In this document: piece by piece, positions 55,272 to 62,961 of the stretch | Layout: each line of letters opens with the position of its first letter | Position numbering within the stretch: position 1 is the first letter of the stretch | NCBI RefSeq assembly: GCF_037414475.1 | Contig: NZ_CP147913.1 | Location: forward strand, 9,310,501-9,374,500 | Length of the DNA: 64,000 nt | Reading direction: 5' to 3' | Source of the DNA: Myxococcus stipitatus | Lineage (GTDB): Bacteria > Myxococcota > Myxococcia > Myxococcales > Myxococcaceae | The notes under the pieces: model-generated | Told to the model about the DNA's origin: nothing | Database searches by the model: none | The model's input: the letters and a program-made list of their open reading frames with translations, nothing else | Made by a program: the position numbers and the translations under genes

Positions 55272-56693
55272 ATGCTGAAGAAGTTTCTTGTCACTTGTAT
55301 CTCGGTGTCATGTGCATCCATGTTGATTTCTGGGTGCGCGGGGGAATCCAAGCCCGCGGAGGTCCTCAGGCCGAACGTCCCTGGCTCGGTCGTCCTCCTC
55401 GTCGAGCGCGAGGGAGGGGAGGGGCCCTACGTCGAGGGCGCCAAGGAGCGCTTCAAGGTCACCGCGTCGGGAGAGGGCTTCAAGTCCGTGCGCTGGAGCT
55501 CCAACGCTGGTGCCCTGGAAGCCGACGCCGAGCGCGTCGAGTGGACGCTGCCCTCGAAGGGAACGGCGTCGCTGTCCGTCTCCGTGGAGACCCTCTCGGG
55601 AAAGACGGGGGAGGGCTCATTCGACTTCAACGTGGTGGCAGCCGCGGCGGCGGGACCTGGGACGGTGGTCGACACACGGCCGGACGTCACGGGCGCCTTC
55701 TGCGACCTGGCCTTCGACCGGGCGGGGAAGGGACACATCATCTACCTGAACGACACCCACCGTTCGCTCTGGTACGCGAGCTGGGACGGGACGGTGTGGA
55801 AGACGGAGCAGATTGACGGTCCCGGGTTGAACAACGGCGGAACCTATGTGGCGAGCGCGAGCCTGGCGATGGATGAGGCGACGGGGACGCCACACGTCGC
55901 CTACGTCAAGATGGTGGGCACCCCTTCGGGTCCGACGGTGCCTCTCTTCCGCTTGGGCTATGCGGCGCGAAGCAATGGGAGCTGGATTCGGGAGGCCGTG
56001 GGGCTGTCGACCTTCGGGCAGAACGTGAAGGTCAGCATCGCGCTCAATCCGGCGCAGGGGCAGCAGCCGACCATCGCCTACAGCGAGAGCAGCACCACGG
56101 CCAACACCGGTGTGCAGGTCACCACCCGCACGGACGTGAACACCTGGGCGGGGGGAGTGATGCGCGGTGGCAACTTGATGGGCGATGTGAGCTTCGACGC
56201 CGCTGGCACCCTGTATGTGCCCTTCGCCACTCCCACGCTCGGCGATGTCTTCGTGGGCATCAAGCCGGGCGGGGACGCCGACAACATCCGCCTGTCCTAT
56301 ACGCTCTCGGACGGACACAAGTGGATGTCGACGGCCTGGGGTGACAGCCAGCACCTCCTGTTGCTTGGCAATGGCGGCGCGCCGACGGATGGCACCCGGT
56401 TCGCCTTCTATGACCTCACGGTGGCGTCACCGTATGCATCCAGCACCGTGAGCTACTCACAGGTGGACTACAAGAACCACGCGAGCGCCGTGGCGTACGG
56501 GGCTGGCAAGGTCTTCATCGTCCAGCGCCACGAGACGACGCTGGAGCTGCTCACGCCGGACGCGAGCGGCTTCTGGACGTACACCCAGCTCGGCTCGGCG
56601 GCGGCCTTGTCCCGGCCGAGCGTGGCGGTCCGCCCCACCACCGGCACGCCGCACGTCTGCTACCAGATGGATGGGAAGCTGAACTTCCAGTAG
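55272..56693 (+). CDS. Secreted lipoprotein of unknown function
   Basis: 473 aa. The N-terminus is a lipoprotein signal peptide: two Lys, a hydrophobic stretch and the lipobox I-S-G-C with Cys22. I chose the ATG at 55272 over the in-frame TTG at 55266 because GAGG lies 8 bp upstream. After the signal comes an Ig-like segment (about 30-120: VTASGEGFKSVRWSSNAG, TASLSVSVETLSGKTGEGSF), then repeated short beta-rich units with phrases such as PHVAYVKM, PTIAYSES and PHVCYQMDG, which suggests a beta-propeller-like fold displayed outside the inner membrane. No catalytic motif is visible. It is probably the 'hypothetical protein' counted in the published phenalamide cluster, but nothing in the sequence links it to biosynthesis, and the hairpin upstream separates it from the operon. 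Confidence 0.85.
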   Translation: MLKKFLVTCISVSCASMLISGCAGESKPAEVLRPNVPGSVVLLVEREGGEGPYVEGAKERFKVTASGEGFKSVRWSSNAGALEADAERVEWTLPSKGTASLSVSVETLSGKTGEGSFDFNVVAAAAAGPGTVVDTRPDVTGAFCDLAFDRAGKGHIIYLNDTHRSLWYASWDGTVWKTEQIDGPGLNNGGTYVASASLAMDEATGTPHVAYVKMVGTPSGPTVPLFRLGYAARSNGSWIREAVGLSTFGQNVKVSIALNPAQGQQPTIAYSESSTTANTGVQVTTRTDVNTWAGGVMRGGNLMGDVSFDAAGTLYVPFATPTLGDVFVGIKPGGDADNIRLSYTLSDGHKWMSTAWGDSQHLLLLGNGGAPTDGTRFAFYDLTVASPYASSTVSYSQVDYKNHASAVAYGAGKVFIVQRHETTLELLTPDASGFWTYTQLGSAAALSRPSVAVRPTTGTPHVCYQMDGKLNFQ

Positions 56694-56707
56694 CGCGCCC
56701 CATCACG

Positions 56708-56742
56708 AAGGCCTGAGTGCGCGCTTCAGCGTCTCAGGCCTT
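56708..56742. terminator. Bidirectional hairpin between convergent lipoprotein and hsp20 genes
   Basis: Perfect 10-bp inverted repeat AAGGCCTGAG / CTCAGGCCTT with a 15-nt loop, lying just after the lipoprotein stop and overlapping the last codons of the convergent hsp20 gene. Position and symmetry fit a terminator used from both sides. TTGCCTTTCTTCTC follows on the plus strand. Confidence 0.65.
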
Positions 56743-57228
56743 GCCTTTCTTCTCGCCGCCCCCGCCGATTCGGATGCGCTTGGGCTGCACCTCTGGCCGC
56801 TTGGGAATCGCGAGCGTGAGCACGCCATCCTTCATCTCCGCGCTCACGTGCTCGGAGTCCACACCCTCGGGCAGGGTGAAGCTCCGGCTGAAGCTGCCGT
56901 GGCTTCGCTCGAAGGTGAAGTAGCGCTCTCCCTCCTCGCGTTTCTCCTCGTCCCGATTGCCGCTGATGGTCAGTTGCTGGCCGGTGAGCGACACCTCGAG
57001 GTTCTCCTCCTTCACCCCGGGGAGGTCCGCCTTGAAGATGTAGGCGTCCTTCGTCTCCTTCACGTCGAAGTCGGGGACCAGGGCCCAACCTTCGCGACCT
57101 CCAGGGGCCAGGCCACGCATCAGCCCCGTCGGGTCCCCCTGGAGCAGCGCCCTCATCTGCTCGAAGGGGTCCCACGACTGCTCACTCCTCGCGAGCTCTC
57201 TCGCCTGCCGGATAGGCAGCAATGCCAT
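56734..57228 (-). CDS. Small heat-shock protein, Hsp20/alpha-crystallin family
   Basis: 164 aa ATP-independent holdase chaperone. The alpha-crystallin domain spans about 52-145: it starts at VPDFDVKETKDAYIFKADLPGV, contains ERSHGSFSRSFTLP, and closes with the DGVLTLAIPK signature (G-x-L block). The N-terminal arm (MALLPIRQ...) is followed by a variable part, and the C-terminal extension has the R-I-R-I motif that mediates oligomerisation. A GAGGTG precedes the ATG. It is a general stress gene lying between the lipoprotein gene and the iron-handling genes, in divergent orientation to the latter. No role in the polyketide pathway is suggested. Confidence 0.95.
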   Translation of the reverse strand: MALLPIRQARELARSEQSWDPFEQMRALLQGDPTGLMRGLAPGGREGWALVPDFDVKETKDAYIFKADLPGVKEENLEVSLTGQQLTISGNRDEEKREEGERYFTFERSHGSFSRSFTLPEGVDSEHVSAEMKDGVLTLAIPKRPEVQPKRIRIGGGGEKKGKA

Positions 57229-57527
57229 GACACATCACCTCGTCTGGCCGCCCGCCACACGACATGTGCGGCGCGAAATGGCCTATCGAGAACAGTGGTG
57301 GGGTTCTCTCGAGGCGCAAGGGCGGCGGCTCCCCGGTGGCACCCCGGCGGAGGGGAGTTTGTGGCTGGCCGCATCGCCGCTCTTCGTGGGGAATCGTGGG
57401 TCCATGCACACGCTCCTGCCTCGAAGACGGAAGCGATTTCAGTTGCGAAAGTGAAATTGCGAGTCAAAACTAGAATCAGAATCCAGCAGGGCATCGGCCG
57501 CCCTCGCGGTGAATGAGGAGAGCGCAC
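57229..57527. promoter_or_regulatory. Divergent spacer hsp20 / siderophore-interacting protein with an inverted repeat
   Basis: About 300 bp without a gene. The half next to hsp20 is GC-rich and featureless. The half before the FAD protein becomes AT-richer (57430-57490) and holds an imperfect inverted repeat GCGATTTCA (57433-57441) / TGAAATTGC (57452-57460), 8 of 9 positions matching, overlapped by a direct repeat TTGCGA (57443-57448, 57457-57462). This is a plausible operator. Because the downstream gene is of siderophore type, an iron regulator of the Fur kind is a reasonable candidate, but the match to the E. coli Fur consensus is poor. Confidence 0.45.
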
Positions 57528-58349
57528 GTGACGACGAGCGTGTCCGAGAAGGTGTTCCGCCGGGGCCCGTTCCCGGTGAAGTTCCGCTGTCTGGAAGTGC
57601 TCCGGGTGACGCCCATCACCCCGCACGTGGTGCGCATCACCTTGGGCGGTGAAGACATCCAGGGCTTCCACAGCGAAGGCGCGGATGACCATGTGAAGGT
57701 GTTGTTTCCGGAGGAGGGCAAGCGCCGGCCCGTCATTCCGACGATGGGCCCCACCGGCCCGGTGCTCCAGCCGGGCGAGAAGAAGCCCGACTCGCGCGAC
57801 TACACGCCCCGCAGGTTCGACCCTGTCGCGGGAGAGCTGGACCTGGACTTCGTCCTCCACGGCTCCGGCCCCGCGTCGTCCTGGGCAGCCAAGGCCAAGC
57901 CTGGGGACATGCTGGGGGTGGGTGGGCCTCGCGGCTCGCTCTTCGTGTCGAATGACTTCGACTGGTACCTGCTCGCCGGAGATGAGACGGCCATCCCCGC
58001 CATCGCCCGCAGGTTGGAAGAGCTGCCCGAGGGGGCTCGCGCCATCGTCTTCATCGAGGTGGCGGACGCCACCGAGGAGCAGAAGTTCTCGACGCGCGCC
58101 AACGTGACGCTGACCTGGCTGCACCGCAACGGCGCGGAGGCGGGCTCCACGGACCTGCTCAATCAGGCCATCCGCGCGCTCGACTTCCCGCCCGGCGACT
58201 CCTTCGCTTGGGTGTCGGGTGAGTCGCTCGCGATGCGGCCCATCCGCGACTATCTGCTCAACGAGCGCGGAACGAACAAGAGCTGGGTCCGCGTCACCGG
58301 CTACTGGAAGCGGGGCCACGCGGACCACGTCCACGACTCCAAGAACTGA
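57528..58349 (+). CDS. mxcB: Siderophore-interacting FAD-binding protein (ViuB/SIP family), MxcB-like
   Basis: 273 aa, full length for NAD(P)H-type ferric-siderophore reductases. The FAD-binding signature R-x-Y-T-x-R is present (Arg90-Asp-Tyr-Thr-Pro-Arg95), with the preceding DDHVKVLFP and the C-terminal GESLAMRPIRDYL and GYWKRG blocks typical of the family. I chose GTG 57528 because GAGGAG lies 7 bp upstream; an ATG at 57513 is in frame but lies before that ribosome site. The enzyme would reduce Fe(III)-siderophore in the cytoplasm to release iron. It converges on an aminotransferase/exporter/TonB gene set, the company expected for MxcB of the myxochelin iron regulon. The symbol is assigned by family and context only. 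It is probably the 'FAD-binding protein' listed with the phenalamide cluster, but a role there is unlikely. Confidence 0.85.
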   Translation: MTTSVSEKVFRRGPFPVKFRCLEVLRVTPITPHVVRITLGGEDIQGFHSEGADDHVKVLFPEEGKRRPVIPTMGPTGPVLQPGEKKPDSRDYTPRRFDPVAGELDLDFVLHGSGPASSWAAKAKPGDMLGVGGPRGSLFVSNDFDWYLLAGDETAIPAIARRLEELPEGARAIVFIEVADATEEQKFSTRANVTLTWLHRNGAEAGSTDLLNQAIRALDFPPGDSFAWVSGESLAMRPIRDYLLNERGTNKSWVRVTGYWKRGHADHVHDSKN

Positions 58350-58358
58350 AGTCATCCC

Positions 58359-58387
58359 CGGGGAGGCCCGATGCGGCGGCCTCCCCG
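58359..58387. terminator. Bidirectional terminator hairpin between convergent genes
   Basis: Perfect 10-bp inverted repeat CGGGGAGGCC / GGCCTCCCCG with a 9-nt loop, 9 nt after the FAD-protein stop and 12 nt from the convergent aminotransferase stop. A 50-bp gap between two convergent genes that is almost wholly occupied by a stable hairpin is best read as a shared terminator. Confidence 0.7.
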
Positions 58388-58399
58388 AGTCTCTCGGTA

Positions 58400-59668
58400 C
58401 TACGCGGACGTCGCGAGCGAGCGCAGCACTTCGCCCGCCATCTCCACGGTGTAGTGAATCTGCTCCTCGGTGTGGACCGCGCCGATGAAGTTCACGTCGC
58501 GGCGCAGCAGGACGCCCCGGCGCGCCATCCCGCCCTGGAAGGGCGTCATCTGCTTCGCGTGCTCCGCCATGTCCGGCGAGAAACGGAAGAAGGGAATCGC
58601 GTCGTAGCCCAACACGCGGAGTGGCGAGCCCGCGGCCTCGGCTTGCTGGTTGATACCCTCGCGCAGCTTGCGGCCCAGGTTCGCGATGTGCTGGATGTGG
58701 CTGTGCTGCTTGTAGAACTTCAGCACGGCCTCGCACACGGCCAACGTGAGCAGCTCGCCGCCGAAGGTGGTCGACACCTGGAGGTCCGCCAGCTTGCTCA
58801 GGTACTTCGCCGGACCGGAGATGGCCGACAGCGGCATGCCCGCGGCGATGCTCTTGGACATGCACACGATGTCCGCCCGGACGCCGAAGAACTCCTGCGC
58901 TCCGCCCATGGCCAGTCGGAAGCCCGTCACCACCTCATCCATCACGAACATCACGCCGTGCGTGGTGCACGCGGCGCGCACCTGCTGCATGAAGCCCGGC
59001 GTCAGCACCCGGTTGTAGGGAATGGAGAGCACGACGGCCGCGAGCTGGCTGGCTTGCTTCTCGATGGTGGACAGCAGCACGGCCTCGTCTGGAGGCGTGA
59101 AGAGCGGCACCCGGGTCGTCAGGCTCGCGAGCGGCGCGGGCACTCCCGGGGTGTCGAACATGAAGTGGTCATGCCACCCGTTGTAGCCCACGGTGATGAT
59201 GCGCTCCTTGCCGGTGATGTACCGCGACAGGCGCACCGCCGCGGACGTGGCATCAGCGCCCGTCTTGAAGAAGCGCGCTTGTTCCGCGCCCGGCACCAGG
59301 TCCAGCAGCGCCTGGATGGACGTGACTTCCACGGGCGTGGGCAGCGAGTGGAGGACACCTTCCTCCAGGTGCCGGCGGACGGTGTCCACCACCGAGGGGT
59401 GATTGTGGCCCAGCATGTTGGCGCCCAGCCCGCTGATGAAATCGATGTACTCCTGCCCGTCGACATCCTCCACGAGCGCCGCTTGTCCCTTGGCGAGGAA
59501 CACGGGGAAGGAGCCTGGCGCGAAGAACTCGGGCTTCTTCATCATCGACTGGGTGACGCCGGGGACAGTCTTGCGCGCCTCGGCGAGGAGCTGGTTGGAG
59601 CGCTCCAGCTTCAGCTCACCCAGGATGGGACGGGGAAGGGAGGGATGCTTCCTGACAGGCGTGTCCAC
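58400..59668 (-). CDS. mxcL: PLP-dependent class III aminotransferase, GSAM-like (MxcL-like)
   Basis: 422 aa fold-type I aminotransferase closest in appearance to glutamate-1-semialdehyde 2,1-aminomutase: GANMLGHNHPSVVD, FFKTGADATSAAVRLSR, YNGWHDHFM, MDEVVTGFR (Asp244) and the PLP lysine Lys272 in MSKSIAAGMPL. The GTG start at 59668 has AAGGAAG just upstream, so the gene truly overlaps the end of the MFS gene by 53 bp. Beside an MFS exporter, TonB/ExbBD and a siderophore-interacting protein, the likeliest role is that of MxcL, which in myxobacteria reductively aminates the aldehyde released from the myxochelin NRPS to give myxochelin B. Housekeeping HemL is the alternative, but the context argues against it. 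The symbol rests on family plus neighbours. Confidence 0.85.
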   Translation of the reverse strand: MDTPVRKHPSLPRPILGELKLERSNQLLAEARKTVPGVTQSMMKKPEFFAPGSFPVFLAKGQAALVEDVDGQEYIDFISGLGANMLGHNHPSVVDTVRRHLEEGVLHSLPTPVEVTSIQALLDLVPGAEQARFFKTGADATSAAVRLSRYITGKERIITVGYNGWHDHFMFDTPGVPAPLASLTTRVPLFTPPDEAVLLSTIEKQASQLAAVVLSIPYNRVLTPGFMQQVRAACTTHGVMFVMDEVVTGFRLAMGGAQEFFGVRADIVCMSKSIAAGMPLSAISGPAKYLSKLADLQVSTTFGGELLTLAVCEAVLKFYKQHSHIQHIANLGRKLREGINQQAEAAGSPLRVLGYDAIPFFRFSPDMAEHAKQMTPFQGGMARRGVLLRRDVNFIGAVHTEEQIHYTVEMAGEVLRSLATSA

Positions 59669-60905
59669 GGGGACTTCCTTTGGCTTGGGGTGTTGAGTTC
59701 AAGGGCAGCGCGCTCCGGCTGAACGACCACAGGAGGCACAGGGAGAGCGCGGTCACCGTCACCGCCATCCACCCCACCTGACCGAAGCCCACCAGCGCGC
59801 CATCCGACGCCGTGGTGATGAGCAGTCCGCTCAACCAGGTGGAGAGCCCCGAGGCACCGTCGCTCGCCGCCATGTTGACGGCGAGGAAGCGCCCGCGCAG
59901 CGCGGGGGGAACTCTCGCGGACACCAGGGCAATGGTGGGGATGGCGCGCGTGGACGTCACCGTCATGAACAGCACGAATGCGACGGTCACCACCGGCAAC
60001 GGAGCGGGCGATAGATGCGTGAAGAGCAGATGTGGACCGACCGTGCCCACCAGGAGCCACGCGAGCATTCGCCCCGCGCCCAGGCGGTCGGTGAAGCGCC
60101 CCACCAGCCGCGCCGCGAGGAGCGTCCCCGCGCCACCGCCCAGATACACCCAGGGGAGGTCCGTGCTCGCCAGGCCCAGGTTCGCCACCATGAAGGTGCC
60201 CAGATACGGAATCAGCAGGAAGCTGGCGAACACGACACAGAACGTCAGCAGCCAGCCCAACGCGAGGGCGGGAGATGCCAGCGTCGACAAGGGATTGCGC
60301 GGCGAGGACTCCGTACCCTGCGCCAGGTGCTGCTTCACTGGTGGCAGGACACGCAGCAAGCCCAACCAGAGCAGCCCCGCGACGCCGCCGATGACCCAGA
60401 ACGGAACGCGCCAGTCGAACTGGTTCGCGAGCCCGAGTCCCAGGGGAACACCCGCTACCGCGGAGAGCCCCAGCGCGGACATCACCGTGCCGATGGCCCG
60501 TCCCCGGCGCTCGCCCGGCACGACATCCGCGATGATGGCCATGATGACCGCGCCCATGAGCCCCGCGCAGGCTCCCGCGAGTGAGCGGGCCACGAGGAGC
60601 GCGAGGTGGCTCGACGCCATGCCACAGGCCAACGTGGCGAGGATGAAGCCCGCGTAGATGGCCAGCAGCGTGCGCTTGCGGTCGAAGCGGTCCAGCCAGA
60701 ACAGACCCAGGACACCCATGGCGGCGGAGGCCAACGTGTACGCGGAGACCAGGGCTCCGAACTGGGCCGTGGTGAGGTCGAAGCGGCGGATGAGCTCCGG
60801 CCCTAGCGGCATGATGATCATGAAGTCCAGGAGGTGGCTGAACTGGACCCCCGCGAGCAGCAGGGTCAGCAGCTTCTCCTGACGGGGCGGAGCGGCGGTG
60901 GTCAC
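59616..60905 (-). CDS. mxcK: Major facilitator superfamily exporter (MxcK-like)
   Basis: 429 aa integral membrane protein with about 12 hydrophobic segments. The loop between TM2 and TM3 has the MFS signature (LDRFDRKRTLL), and after the middle loop (about 195-215) the second half repeats the pattern (VGRFTDRLGAGRML). LLDFMIIMPLGPEL at the N-terminus is typical of drug/metabolite:H+ antiporters. GTG start at 60905 with GGAGG 5 bp upstream. The last 17 codons overlap the aminotransferase gene. It follows TonB after 31 bp, so it is likely co-transcribed. Export of a catecholate siderophore is inferred from neighbours; general drug efflux is possible. Confidence 0.88.
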   Translation of the reverse strand: MTTAAPPRQEKLLTLLLAGVQFSHLLDFMIIMPLGPELIRRFDLTTAQFGALVSAYTLASAAMGVLGLFWLDRFDRKRTLLAIYAGFILATLACGMASSHLALLVARSLAGACAGLMGAVIMAIIADVVPGERRGRAIGTVMSALGLSAVAGVPLGLGLANQFDWRVPFWVIGGVAGLLWLGLLRVLPPVKQHLAQGTESSPRNPLSTLASPALALGWLLTFCVVFASFLLIPYLGTFMVANLGLASTDLPWVYLGGGAGTLLAARLVGRFTDRLGAGRMLAWLLVGTVGPHLLFTHLSPAPLPVVTVAFVLFMTVTSTRAIPTIALVSARVPPALRGRFLAVNMAASDGASGLSTWLSGLLITTASDGALVGFGQVGWMAVTVTALSLCLLWSFSRSALPLNSTPQAKGSPRGHACQEASLPSPSHPG

Positions 60906-60936
60906 GAGTGCCTCCAGACGGTGTACGCGGGGCGCG

Positions 60937-61767
60937 CTAGGGTCGGATGAACCGCACCCGGATTGGTGGAGAGACCGCGGCGTAGGGATGCCCCTCGCGG
61001 TCCAGCGCGGTGTCGAAGCGGGCCTTGCGCGCGCAGGTGAGCGCGGCCTGCCCGAAGCCGTGTCCCGGGTCCGACAGGAGCTCGGTCGACGTCACGTCAC
61101 CCTCGGCGTCCACCGCGACACGAAGCACCACGGTCTGGTTGTCGATGCGCAGCGCATCCGCTTCCTTCGGCCATGGGCAGCTCCAGTTCCTCGCGGAGAG
61201 CTGGATGGGGCGGGCCTGGCTGCCTCCCGTCCCCACGTCTTCGGTGTCGCCGGTGGCCACAGTGTTGACGGCCGTCTTCGAGCGGCCCGTCGACGCCGTC
61301 ACGCCTCCCGCGTACTGGGGGGCATTTCCGTGGGTCAGCTCGAAGTCGGTGAAGTCGAGCGGCGCGGCGGCCTCCTTCGCGGCGACCACCGCGCCGGCTT
61401 GGGCCGGCTCCACCCGTGTGGGGCGGGGTGCCTCGCGGGGGGCGGGACTGGCCGTCTTCACCCGAGGCGTCGGCGGGTCCGCCCTGGCGACGCGCTGGGG
61501 CTGAGGCGGCGCGGGTGGCGGTGGACGGGGTGGATTGAGGTCCACCTCGTGGTCGACGCGGATGACCTGCTTGCGCGCGGTGGCCTCCTGCAGGTGTGGC
61601 TTGCTCTGACGCCAGGCTTGATAGGCCAGCACTCCCGCTCCACCGTGCAGTGAAGCGGTGGCCGCGAGTGCCCACCAGATGGCGTGGCGCTTCCTGGGCG
61701 GAGGCGGGCCCAGGACGATGCTCGCGATGTTCGCCTCACGGCGAGGGGCGGGCTCAGGGCGTGACAC
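60937..61767 (-). CDS. tonB: TonB-type energy transducer
   Basis: 276 aa from GTG 61767, which has GGAGGG (61773-61778) 5 bp upstream; the frame is open to 61881, but that part lies inside exbD. Topology: basic N-terminus, one membrane anchor (about 29-50), a Pro-rich periplasmic spacer (about 75-140, including PPRPPPPAPPQPQ), an Ala/Ser-rich stretch, and a C-terminal TonB domain (about 190-276: VVLRVAVDAEGDVTSTELLSD, then the closing IRVRFIRP). A Cys pair in the C-terminal domain (NWSCPW and LTCARK) may form a disulfide. It overlaps exbD by 14 bp. It transmits proton-motive force from ExbBD to an outer-membrane receptor; the receptor gene is not in this window. Confidence 0.88.
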   Translation of the reverse strand: MSRPEPAPRREANIASIVLGPPPPRKRHAIWWALAATASLHGGAGVLAYQAWRQSKPHLQEATARKQVIRVDHEVDLNPPRPPPPAPPQPQRVARADPPTPRVKTASPAPREAPRPTRVEPAQAGAVVAAKEAAAPLDFTDFELTHGNAPQYAGGVTASTGRSKTAVNTVATGDTEDVGTGGSQARPIQLSARNWSCPWPKEADALRIDNQTVVLRVAVDAEGDVTSTELLSDPGHGFGQAALTCARKARFDTALDREGHPYAAVSPPIRVRFIRP

Positions 61768-62188
61768 GTGTGCCCTCCTCGATGGGCTCGGGGCGCACCG
61801 TGCCGAAGGCGACGCGGGTGAGGCCTGCTTCCTTGAGCTGGTCCAGCACCGCGATGACCCGCCGGTGGGGGACGGCGCCATCCGCCTGGATGACCGCGCG
61901 CAGCTCCGGGTCCTTCACCAACGCATGCCTCGCGCTGTCCCGGAGCGCGTCGTCCGTCGTGGACTCGCCGTTCACCAGGAGCTGGCCCGCGGGGGTGATG
62001 GAGACCGCGAACACCGTCTGCACGTCCTCGCTCTGCGAAGCCTTGGGCAGGTCCAGGGGGACGGCGGGGCTGTCCACCAGCCTCGCGGTGACCATGAAGA
62101 TGATGAGCAGCACCAGCATGATGTCCACGAGGGGCGTGACGTTGATGCCCTCGATGAGCCCACCGCGTGGCGTGGTTCCTCCAGCCAT
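61754..62188 (-). CDS. exbD: ExbD/TolR biopolymer transport protein
   Basis: 144 aa. A short cytoplasmic N-terminus leads into a single TM helix, INVTPLVDIMLVLLIIFM, carrying the proton-path Asp22, followed by a periplasmic domain ending in VRPEPIEEGTRVTP. The ATG at 62188 begins 2 nt after the exbB stop. The longer open frame to 62857 runs antiphase through exbB and is not coding. Partner of ExbB and TonB in energising outer-membrane uptake. Confidence 0.93.
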   Translation of the reverse strand: MAGGTTPRGGLIEGINVTPLVDIMLVLLIIFMVTARLVDSPAVPLDLPKASQSEDVQTVFAVSITPAGQLLVNGESTTDDALRDSARHALVKDPELRAVIQADGAVPHRRVIAVLDQLKEAGLTRVAFGTVRPEPIEEGTRVTP

Positions 62189-62190
62189 GG

Positions 62191-62895
62191 TCAGGCGCCT
62201 CCCTGGCCCGCGGGCATCCGTGCGCCATGGGGAGGCTTGGCCTGCTCGCGCGCGGAGACGTAGGCCAGCACCAGGTTGGTCAGCGCCTCGGCGTCGGAGA
62301 GGATGCTGGCGATGCGCCGCTGGAAGTAGTTGTAGGCCGCGACGGCGGGGAGGGCGACGCCGATACCCACGGCCGTGGCGACCAGTGCCTCGGCGATGCT
62401 GCCCATCACCAGGTTGGAAGCGACCTGATTCGCTCCACCCACGGGGGCGCCCTTCGTCTGGCTCAGCGCCTCGAACGCGAGCAGTACGCCGATGACGGTG
62501 CCGAACAGGCCGATGAACGGCGCGTTGTTTCCCAGCGTGCCCAGGAAGGCGAGCCGGTTCTCGAGCGTGGAGCGCTCGATGGCGAGCGCGCTCTGCATGC
62601 CCTTCTCGGCGGCCGTCATGCCCTGCGGGGCCAGGCGCAGACCCGCGCGAGCGACCGAGGCGCCGACGGACGTGCGCTTCTCGAGCTTGGAGATGGCCGC
62701 CGGGAAGTCGCCGCTCGCCAGCGTCTCCTCGAGCGCGCCGGACAGCTCGCGGATGCGGTCCTGCTTGGTGCGGAAGACAAGCCAGCGCTCGACGATGACG
62801 CCGATGCTCACCAGGGAGAGCGCGAACAGGAGCCAGAGCACCCAGTTCGCGCCCCACTTCACGAAGACATCCTTGACGATTTCGACGATGTGCAT
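62191..62895 (-). CDS. exbB: ExbB/TolQ/MotA proton-channel protein
   Basis: 234 aa with three TM helices (about 17-36, 124-142, 168-188) and a large cytoplasmic loop, the ExbB topology. The conserved LGTLGNNAPFIGLFGTVIGV and the third-helix segment SIAEALVATAVGIGVALPAVAAYNYF are the family hallmarks. It is followed after 2 nt by exbD and then tonB, a standard energising trio. A TolQ role is less likely, since TolB/Pal are not adjacent. Confidence 0.94.
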   Translation of the reverse strand: MHIVEIVKDVFVKWGANWVLWLLFALSLVSIGVIVERWLVFRTKQDRIRELSGALEETLASGDFPAAISKLEKRTSVGASVARAGLRLAPQGMTAAEKGMQSALAIERSTLENRLAFLGTLGNNAPFIGLFGTVIGVLLAFEALSQTKGAPVGGANQVASNLVMGSIAEALVATAVGIGVALPAVAAYNYFQRRIASILSDAEALTNLVLAYVSAREQAKPPHGARMPAGQGGA

Positions 62896-62961
62896 GGTTG
62901 GTTTCCCGAGGTTCGGGTTCGCCGCACGTCAGGGACGCCGCGGTGACTTCCTTGAGTCAGC

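Noticed and set aside
58454-59722. 422-aa plus-strand frame mirroring the aminotransferase
   Set aside because: Exact antisense of a well-motifed PLP enzyme; the His/Arg-rich translation has no family features.
62189-62857. Extended N-terminal part of the ExbD frame
   Set aside because: It runs antiphase through exbB and reads as Arg/Gly-rich noise. The true start is at 62188, next to the exbB stop.
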